NCBI GenBank assembly: GCA_029964075.1
Contig: CM057129.1
Coordinates: 23,427,430 to 23,491,429 of the forward strand
Length of the DNA stretch: 64,000 nucleotides
DNA from: Patiria pectinifera
Taxonomy: Eukaryota; Echinodermata; Asteroidea; Valvatida; Asterinidae
Reading direction: 5' to 3'
Positions within the stretch are counted from its first letter, which is position 1; the number at the start of each line of letters is the position of its first letter. The notes beneath the pieces were generated by a model. That model saw nothing but the letters and a program-made list of their open reading frames with translations. It was not told where the DNA came from and searched no databases. Both the position numbers and the translations under genes were made by a program. Below are positions 48,846 through 58,900 of this stretch, piece after piece.

Positions 48846-50020
48846 GTCATACGGTTGCGAAAGGCGATTTCTAAAAGTTACGTAACACTTCATGTTGAAT
48901 GAAACTACATGTGCACACACATGTTGGCGTTGGCAGGCTAAATCTTTGAAAATTAATTTCTCCCGTTTGGAAGACCTTATCTTCATGCAACTTTCAGGGT
49001 TTACTTTCCTCATAATGGTCCAAGTATGTGCTAAAAATCGTTGTGATGTGTTCATTACTTTCGTTGAAATTGGAAAAATAGGCCTGGCTACGTGCATCAT
49101 TGAAAGTTGTAACACTGACGTTTGCAATAGCTGTCCATCTTTTCAAGCCTTAACAAATATTAATACGGTTCCTATCCATTATGGTGTGCAGTAAACATTT
49201 TGAGAAAATCCTCCTTCACGAGTTATTAATTTATAAATATCAACCTTTTTGCCGGCTTCCATTGGTCGATACCGAGACCCACGCCAAAACACGCCGAGTG
49301 ACGCTAATGAATATGCTAATATACAATACGATATTGTGTGACTTGGCCGAAATCATCGTCGACATTTTCCATGGAGATCGTTCAAATTGTAGCACTGGCG
49401 TTTGCAACAACATATTAAGCTAAAATTCGGAATATACTTAGATGATAATTATAAGTGTTCAACTGCTAGTGAAATAACAATTTTGAGAAATTCCTAGAAA
49501 TGAGATTTGGGGAAGTTTTCAAACGATTTCTTCCAGACCTGAAGGTTAGCTATACCAGTAACCAGTATTGACGTTTCGGCATCGATGACGGCGATTTTTT
49601 TTGTCCCTAACATGAAGCTAAGAATTTCTTCTTCCGATTCTTCCAGCTATCTAACTTAAACAAAGCGCGGTGGAATGTAAAACTCCGCCGGCTCGCTACG
49701 CCCTTTGCATAGTTTAAAAAGTAGCGGGCAAAATTCTGGGTGGCGCGCGCTGTGCTAAAAAAAGTTTAGTTGGCCGCAAGAGGGCGCTAGGCAAAAAGCA
49801 TGTTCGCAATGATGACTGCTGACATGTGTACACTGTGGAATGACAAACACGGAGTTTACAAAGGTTGTGAGATGAATGCTGGAGTAGGGAACCTGTCGGG
49901 TAAAAGTAAGTACTGAAACCCGACCTGGTTACAATAGGGCTGAATTAGGAGCAACTATAGAATGCAGGGCCACGCCGGTAAAGGTTTTTTTCTTTCTTGT
50001 AGTTGGATGCGGTTGGCACA

Positions 50021-50790
50021 ATTGCACATTTGTAGACCCGTGAACGTGGCTTGTAAACTACGCCACGTTCTTGTGTCATTTTGAACCTGGCGAAATTGTC
50101 CCTCTGACTCCCTCCGTTACACACACTGGATGTTATTTTGCCCATGTAATAAGTACTCACATATGAAGCTGTATTGAAATCCGTTTGCACGGCAAAACTT
50201 GCATTTGACGAAATTTGAGGAAAATTCTGGCCCCGATTTTCCGGTTTATGAAGTCCTGCTAGCTGCCATTTTCTCCCAAGTGACGCATGCGCATTGCGTT
50301 TTATTGTACCGTCCTTCGTATAATTCTGCGGCTGTTTACTGTCGCAGCTAAAAGAGACATCGTTTTAGACAAGTTTCAAGTCCTTTCCTCTCTCACCGCA
50401 CCGCACGCTGGCGCACGTGCGCCCACGTGCGTGAGCGCACACGTACACGTCATGAGCCGAACAGCCAATCGGGTGCGGGGTTGTTTTTTCGGGGTTGCGA
50501 CATGAAACAGCCGTCAATCTGTCCAAGCGACTCGTCCGGGGTCATTTGTTAGGGTCACTTGTCGTGTAAAAATGAAATTTCTGTACACGTTCGTATGGGT
50601 CTTTACCGATGGGCAAATTTCGTCGAAATTACACAGCCTGAACAATCGGACGGGAAAATTTAGATTTCTAGGTGAGTACTCAACACCCATACGGAATTAT
50701 GTAGCCGGATCGATATTCGCTAGGTTCAAAATGACACAACAACGTGGCGTTGTATACAACGCCACGTTCACGGGTCTAGCACATTTGCAG
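50021..50790. repeat. Foldback element with a perfect 28-bp palindrome in one arm
   Basis: The left arm (50021-50096) and right arm (50714-50790) are inverted copies (GACCCGTGAACGTGGC..ATTTTGAACCTGGCGAA and the reverse). Inside the right arm, 50741-50768 is a perfect palindrome with half-site AACGTGGCGTTGTA. The left arm has a decayed version at 50043-50069. Short open frames inside are not protein-like. Confidence 0.65.
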
Positions 50791-50869
50791 AATACCCCGC
50801 CACTCGATCACCGTACCTATCTCCCACCTCGTATCCAGATACGCGGATACGGAGTCACGCTTGGATGCT

Positions 50870-51560
50870 CAACCAAACCACACGCGTTCACGTCCTCTAA
50901 AGTCCACCCCGTATCCCCGTATCCGCGTATCCACTTCCCGGCACCTACTTTGGACTTACAGTCTAGACATTTTTCCCCTGCTCCCCATTCAAATCACGTC
51001 GTTGTCTCTGCCTTTGTTATTTTCCAACATGGATATGGCATGTGTATGGATGCCTCATTCTGGAAAATATTTTCCTCCGTTAAAAATAAAGTCCACCCCG
51101 CATCCCCGTATCCGCGTATCCACTTCCTGGCACCTACTTTGGACTTAGATTTACTTAACCCCTGCTCCCCATTCAATTCACATTGTCCCTGCTAGCCGCA
51201 TTTCTTATTACAGGGAAATAACGCCCTCTTTAGACCCTCCAGCGCTCAACTCCACCCCGTATATTGTATCCGCGTGCTTTATTTACCCCAGGACCTTCTA
51301 CTGTATTTACCCTATAGGACCCACTAGGCCTACTCTATAAACCAACCCCAACCTACCCACTCATACCGTCTTGGATGCGTGGATGCGCGGATGCGGGGAT
51401 GCGGGGTGGGCATGAAGTAAATTTCAATCAATAGAGGGCGGGTTATTGGATGCCTGGATGCGCGGATGCGGAGTAGGCATGAAGTAAATTTTAATCAATA
51501 GAGGGCGCTATAAAAAAAAACGACTGCGCATCCACGCAGCCATGGATGCCAGATATGGAA
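50870..51560. repeat. GC-rich repeat block with CCGCATCC/GGATGCGG motifs in both orientations
   Basis: CCCGTATCCGCGTATCCACTT-like segments followed by GGCACCTACTTTGGACTTA occur twice (about 50915-50965 and 51105-51148). GGATGCGCGGATGCGGGGAT and GAAGTAAATTTCAATCAATAGA occur twice in the opposite sense (51375-51440 and 51448-51510). It looks like a degenerate foldback or local duplication. No gene is seen. Confidence 0.5.
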
Positions 51561-51629
51561 TGGAGTGGCCCTGTATTCTATAGTTGTGCCCTGAATTTAT
51601 AAGATATATTAAATTACCACCAACGGTTG

Positions 51630-51735
51630 TGTAGCACCCTTGGTTTAATGGATAAGCAACGGATTTCACGAGTGGGAAGACCCTGATTCGATCCCTATCC
51701 CCGCTGGCGACATTTCTGAGTTTTTTTTTTCACCA
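51630..51735 (+). repeat. tRNA-derived repeat
   Basis: GCACCCTTGGTTTAATGGAT, AAGCAACGGATTTCACGAG and ATTCGATCCC resemble the A- and B-box regions of a tRNA. A Pol III-type T-run follows at 51721-51730. The acceptor stem does not close convincingly, so it is called a SINE head, not a tRNA gene. Confidence 0.45.
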
Positions 51736-52633
51736 TCCCCCCAAAATAAGAATATTCTTCTTTGATTATTTTAACGTGTCTCAAACATTTTATTGCAGAG
51801 TATTATTTTCTTTTTCAGATTTGTGGCACTGGAGGATATTTTTAAAGGGAAATAAAGTCCGAAATTGTAAAATGGTCTGATTCCCATCTTGTGAATACGA
51901 AGTTACAACGATAATGTTGGCATGGAGCCAGACTAAAATTAGTCACAGGAAAATGTCCAAAGTACAAAAAAAACAGTAACTGCGCATGTTCAGTGCATAT
52001 CCGGCAAGCTAACATTTACTCAAGGTTTGCCGTCTCCGGCTAAAAATCCATTGCCTTTTCTTAGCAAATTTAAGGTTTTTTTTCAACGACGATGGGGTCT
52101 TTTTACTCTGCAGTATAGTTTTGAAGCACCCTCTATCGAACCACTTTAGTATGCCTCCCAGTCCCACACATATTTTTGTAAATTTAGATATTAAATGATT
52201 TAAATTTTAAGGTGTTTGCATATACATGTATGTCAGTATTGGCCTTTTTGAATTATAATTCAAAGACATTTTAAAAAGATGACCAGTTTTAAGTTATATG
52301 AGTATGAGCAAACAACAAAAAGAAAAAAAAACAACGAGACCAATTCGTCATTCTTGTTTCATAAATTTATGCATGTAAATTGTTATTATATAGGCCTACA
52401 AATGTTCTCAATTATGGTGAACTTTTTTTATGCATGGAGTGTCTGATTTACTGCTATGGCTGTAGGAGCAGTGAAAATCATGCTAATCAGCATATTTGAT
52501 TTTTATTTCAACGAAATAATATTGCCCTTTTTTAATTGCTGTGTGATCCTCAAACCCACAACCAGTGCAGAAATCTGGCAGCTTGGTGACAAGTGTCGGC
52601 TGGCTGGTATGGTGGTGAAGTTGTTACGCCCCC

Positions 52634-52750
52634 GGGGCCAACTAAAGCACCGCCCAAACTATAGTTGGGACGGCCCAACCATAGCTTTGACTAACCCAAA
52701 TTATTGTTTGATTCATCCCAACTGTAGTTGGGGCCATGCTATAGTTAGGA
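52634..52750. repeat. Cluster of CCCAACTATAGTTGGG-like inverted motifs upstream of SNAPC3
   Basis: CCCAAACTATAGTTGGG, CCCAACCATAG, CCCAACTGTAGTTGGG and CTATAGTTAGG occur within about 115 bp, ending some 150 bp before the SNAPC3 start codon. The outer parts (CCCCGGGGCCAACT and GTTGGGGCCATG) also pair. It could be a small foldback element or a promoter-proximal motif cluster. Confidence 0.45.
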
Positions 52751-52902
52751 CGCGACTAAGTAGGTGGAGTCAATAAGCAGAAGTTGATATTAAACTTAAT
52801 AATATACATCTCCCTTGCGTAAAAAAAAATATTGATTTCTTTTTGCAGGTTGAAGTCCCATTCTTTGCTGGCTTCTAGTCCGTGTTCCATTCCAGAGGCA
52901 AG

Positions 52903-55900
52903 ATGGATGATAATGATGAAGACGTCATGCCAGAAGACATGTACAGGGATGAGTCAGGATTCGTTGTGACTCCCTTGGTACACGTCGGCGACTTCTTGAC
53001 GGAGTGCGAGGGAGTTGTGGGATCAGAAGAGCTCATGCTGCCTGAGAAGATTCAGAAGTCCAGCGGGGAGATGGCAGAGATGATGGAGACAACGGCAGAG
53101 GTGGTTGAGGAACTGGAGAAAGTCTGCAGGTCAGTCAATCCGGCTGAGACTGTCGACTGTACTGATACCTTGCTGACTTGATTCACTCTGAGCCTGACTT
53201 GACCCACTTGTTTATCCAAGAAAATCCTCAAGTATAACCCTAACCCTCCGGGATATTTTGCTTAGAAACCCTGCCCATCATGCAACACTTGTCAAAGTGA
53301 GAAGCCTGCCCAGTGTAAGACCCATCACGTCTAAATTTTCATTGCCACACTGCCTCAGAATCTGTGGTTGCCGACTGCAACACCGGAGGCGTTGCTCAAC
53401 ATGTTCAATGGTACTAGCTCCCACCATCTCAGATTTGGCCATGTGTTTTACTTTATATGTTGATCGCCCAATGCTTCTTGGTCCGCACTCAGAGTTTTAC
53501 ACCTGTTGCACTGTGTTGTGTCTGGAAGGGTTCGGGAAAGCACTTACCCTGCCAGATGCAACACACTGCATCAGGTGTAAATTGTCTGTGGGACCTTGCT
53601 GCACGGAACCACCAACACCAGTGCATCAACGGCAAATTCTGAAACAATCGAAGCTAGTCCCATTGAACAATGCCACAGTTGTATCCTGCAGCAATTGGGT
53701 GACCACAGACTCTGGGGCACTTTAGCCTATAGAGCTTTTTGATCTGATGGATCTTGCTACACTGAGCAGGCTTGTCATTTTGACGAGTGTTGTGTTTTGC
53801 TGCATTTAGTAGGGTTTCAAGCCAGAATACTGAGAATACCCTGGAGGGTTAGGGTTAGGGAGGCTACAAGGACATGATGAAGTGAACAAAAGTTCTGTAT
53901 GCTTTTGAACTTTTTTTTCTGTAACTAGATGACAATTCTTTTTCTGTGTTGAACAGTCCTGAAATGCTGCACTCTCCAGCTGAGGATAATCATCCACTTG
54001 ACATAGGGTGCTCTCTAGGCACATCGAAAGGCATACCAGAAGGAGCAGAACACCTGAGAACATTACAGTAAGCAGCTACTTTATAGACTGCGGTAACCCT
54101 CCAAGACAGGGTGACTGTAAGGTCATGGCAAAATTCTGCTAAATGCACTTCAAAAATCTGTCAGAGATATATCAAAAATCTGCCAAATTCCCCAGAATTA
54201 ATCGAAATACACTATAAACACTTAAAATCACATACATGTTTGTAGTATTGCCTTAATTAGGGTTCAAATTACATTATAAACAATCTATAGTCACATAAAG
54301 ATGTTGTGAAATTATTGCGTAAATTTCAGGCAAAACGCAGTTGCGTCATGACGAGGTCCGGTTCCCAGTGAAACTCAGCACCTACACCAGCCAACCTGTC
54401 CCATTATGCAAGGGTTTTTTTTAAAAAGACTGAAGCTTTTTGAAACACATGTACCATATGTTTTTCAAATTTGCTATGGTTTTCTGTCGAATAACCATTT
54501 TTGTAGAATTCTGCCAGATATTTGCCAAAAAAATCCTTTCTGTCAAATTTTCTGTCAAACTCGTTTTTAACAAAAAATCTGTCAAAGTCAGCCGAAAATC
54601 GGCTAAAATAGTCACCCTGATCCATGAATATGTGACCTGTCACCAGGAAGTGATCCTGAAGTCACATATTGCCACGTTACAGCACAGAGAAGCCAAAATA
54701 ATGGGGGTTTTTGGTTATAGATGAACCTCATCCCTGTAATTCCTTTACCTGTCCCCAGTTTAAAAAAAAATTGGCTTGAATATAAAATGTAATTTAACCC
54801 ATTCATTAGTTGGCTTTCTTCGGTCCCTGAAAATTTTGTGGGAAAAAAATTTAAGCGTGTGAAGCCTCTAGATACAATGCACATTCCCAACTCAATTTCG
54901 ATAAAGTTGGCATTCTTTGTCTGAAGAGTTTTTTTCTGAAATACGATATAACCTTTTGATAAAAGTGAAAAATTTGCATGGTTATGAAAATTAATAGAAT
55001 GTGCACAGTATAAACAACTGTTTGTAAAGTACATTTTTCGTTCTTTGGTTGTTTTTAAAAAAATTAATTAAGTACATAACAGCTGTCGAAACTGGTTTTT
55101 TGCAACCAGGAGGGGGGGGGGGGGGCCAGGATTCTAAAAGGTAACAAATTGGCAAATGTTGTGGGAAACAAACTCTTCATTTCCTTCATTGATCTCAGTA
55201 CCGCAAATGTGAAATAACCATTAGAAAGCTGTTGTGCAGAAATCAGAAATTCAAATATCTAAATTCTTAAGAACAAATCTGTCTTTGAGCTCATTTTGTG
55301 GTGACAACTCGCGTATCTGCACAACATGGTCAAAATGTTCAGTGAAGTTATCCATCACACACAAATCTGTTCTACACAGGTTTTCTTTTAACTTATTTTT
55401 GTTATTCTTCCTTGTTGTATTTTTTGTATTTTTGTATTTGTATTTTTGTAACTATTCAGGAATTTTTTGAAGGAGTTGATTACTAGAAATTTCTGTTGTA
55501 AAAGTCTGCAATTGGAAAGACAGTTGCAAGTACGGTGAACTTGCTACAAACCTCAAACCTCAACACTTGCAATCGCTCTCAAATTTGATAAGTGTTTGAG
55601 ATGAACTTATCTGAATAAATTTTGGTTGTTCCCCAGGTTACGACACAAAAAATACGGAAAGATGGACAAGCGATATAGAAAGACCGACGTTTCTCGCGTA
55701 AGTGAGACAAAAATTATTAAAAAATTATCAAAAGATTATTAAAACAACTGTCTTGCGGGTCAAGTAAACAAATTGAACAAACAAGTAAACAAACAAAAAT
55801 AAAATGGATTCCAAGCATATCATAGGTACCAGACATGTTCCCTGACCTAAAACTGGGGGAGGGGGTTCGTATCACCAAACCTAAAAGTAGAATTATTCAC

Positions 55901-58900
55901 ATTAAAGTCCCTGTCGTGTACAGTGTGGTGCGTATGTGAGCTGCATTTACTGACCGAATCAAAAGGATATTCACTGCGTATGTATAATGCATCATACTGG
56001 CCTGTTGTGTACATCATGTGTTCTGGTTGTTGATCTTAAGCAAAACAATGTCAACTTTTTCGCCATCCTGTGCCATCAGCTGCTGTATTTCTGCATGGTA
56101 AATCAGTCATTTTACTACATTCATTTATTTATTTCTTATTTTAACTGGTACAGCCCATTCAGTGGAATCCACTGGTCTCCCATGGGGCCCAGTAAAGAGA
56201 AGACAGTGTGAAGAAATTACAGTTTTAGAGGAAACCACAGAATAATCTGGGGAAAACCCACGGAATCAAGTAGGGACTGAAAACCTAATCCACATATTGG
56301 CCCAGGCAGGAATCGAACCCGGGTCACAGCATAGGAAAGAGAGGAAAGTACCGCTACGCCAACCTGACTCCCCTTAGTCCCCTAGAGAAACGTTAGTCCT
56401 TGAGTAAAACACACACACACAAAACATGACACTTATTATGAACCCCCTAACTTGTTTTCTTTAAAGCTGGAGTCCATAACTTGTTTTCTTTAAAGCTGGA
56501 GTCCATCATTAAATTTGCAGCTATCCAAAAAAGTAACTGGCGTAATTCTTGTTGAAAAACATACTTGGTTGAAAGATAGTAAGGGGACTAAACTCCCTGT
56601 GAAATTATTCTTTCTGGAAAGCTGTCATTTTGAAGAAATCAACAAAAGAAGGCCTTTCCAACGGTGCTTCTTAAGACGCACCATAGGAAATTAAATTAGT
56701 AGTTTGTTTTGTTTTGCAGCGAAGCACGCGCAAGCATTGGCATGATGCACATGCGCGCGGTTGTTATAATTCGTCGGATCAGTGCCCGACATCGCGTAGC
56801 TGCAATCAGCTCATTGAGAATGTGTCTCAGACGCTGAATTCAGGCCCAATTCAAAATATGATTCAGCAACTTTTGATTTGAAATCAAGATCCTAGAATGC
56901 TGTTTTTCTCGGAATATACAGCTGAAGCTGAGCTGAAACTCCATCAGGTTAGTTGTTCAGCACCCTTCTTTAGATTTTGAGCATGTTTGTTGCTTCAATC
57001 AAACAAAATGCACAAATTACAAATGATGGATTATACCTTTAAATGCTTCCGATCTTATCGTTTGTTTTTTGTGTGTAAAGGATTGCTTCAATGCCGCCAT
57101 TGACGATGAGGAGGAAATCTGTGTCAAAAAGCCCACGGCCGTTCTCTCTGTCACATTTTTCAGAGCTTCACAAGCCATTCATGTAGGTAGCCTCAAAACA
57201 TTCTCCATTTATGTCATTATCTTACTTAAATACTCCTTTTTAAGTGTTCAGTCAGTGATTTTTTGTTTTGTTGTGGAGGCTACAATGTTTATGCATATTT
57301 CAGTTGCTGTAAGATTACGGGTAACTTTCAGTGATGTTTGCCTTTTTTCCTTTGTTGAATGCACTCTTGGGCTACAAAGTTTTCTTTAAATGTAAATAAC
57401 ATTTAGTTGAAATGTGGTGTCATGCAGTTTCAAACAGAGTACGATTTCACAAAGGAGTGTTTTCCAAAGTAATGACAGTTGTCTTTTAACCCTTACCACC
57501 CCAACCCTTCAAAATCCAACTGCAGGGTTTGTTGGACTCTGTTGGAGTGAGTACTGCACTAGTAAACTGATTATGCTTTACATGGGGTCAGGCATACCAC
57601 CATAATCAGAGTCCAACAGTTTGGGTGTTGAGTTTACCATATGGTGTTGGATTTTGCAAGAGTGAGGAAGGTTCCTAGTAAATCACTCAAGGGGGTTACT
57701 CTATCTGGAGTTTTCAGGAAGAAACTGTTTCATCCCGCCGTCCCTCTCTCCTCACAGCAATCGAATGTCTACAGGCCCTATTTCGTCGACCGGGAGATCC
57801 TTGTGATGGCCGACCAGAAACTCACGGCTCTGCGGGACAAGATCATCTGTGCAGCGGACCTGTGCGTGGCATCGGGGGAGTACAGCCAGGTCCCCGACGC
57901 TCCCCAGGAACCCAAGCAGCAAGACGTCTACAAGTCCTCCTACTTCGTGATCGAAGACACCTTCTACAATGACCACCGTGACCCTCTCAGCCGAGATTTG
58001 AGCAAGTAGGTCACCGGTCAACTTTTCATTAAGACAAGATATGTTTGCGGTAGCACCCTGTGAATAAATCTCTTTTGTGAGTATGTGTGGTTCTGAAAAG
58101 AACCGGAGGGACTCGACGTTTCGAACAGTATGTTCTGCCCGTCGTCAGGAGAATGAGGGATTCCAACGATGATGCGATGTTATAAGGATGGGTGCGGTGA
58201 GGCGTGAGAAGGATGCAAGTTGACTGAGGGATGCTGGATGATCATTCTTTTCATTCACAATCCCTGCTTGTATTTTTGACTTCACAATACTATGTCGTAA
58301 ATATAATTAGTAGCGTCTCGACAAATTTAAGGACTGCCATTTGATAAAGGGCTTGATAGTTCAGTCGGTAGAGCACAAGTATGGTATTCTGGAGGTATTC
58401 TGTTCAAATCCTGGTTCTGTCAATTGCTTTGTTAAAATTGGGTTAAGTGAAATATGGAGACAAAGAAATTCATGTATCGGCTTTTGTTATGTAGATTTGA
58501 TATTGATTTTTTTCCCCAGGGTTGTCCTAGACTGGATGAAACCCAAGAAGACAATGCAGTCCAAGTCCATGGATGACTTCACTTTTAATGACCTCGACAT
58601 CCGTCTTGGCTATCCCTACCTGTACAACCATCTCGGGAACTGTCAACACATCATGGTGTTTACTGATCTCAGGTAGCGACCACTATTTGAAAATTGTGAA
58701 GTATAGTATACAATTATGAATGTTTGTGAGTGCAATAGTAACAATAATTTCATGAGGTGACAGATGAAATGTTCCATTCCACGAGGCAAAGCCGAGTGGA
58801 ATGGAACATTTCATCTGTCACTGAAATTATTCTTTCCATTGCACGAACGTGAAACATTCATTATTTGTTTTATATAACACCTGAATAAATCCTTGTCATC

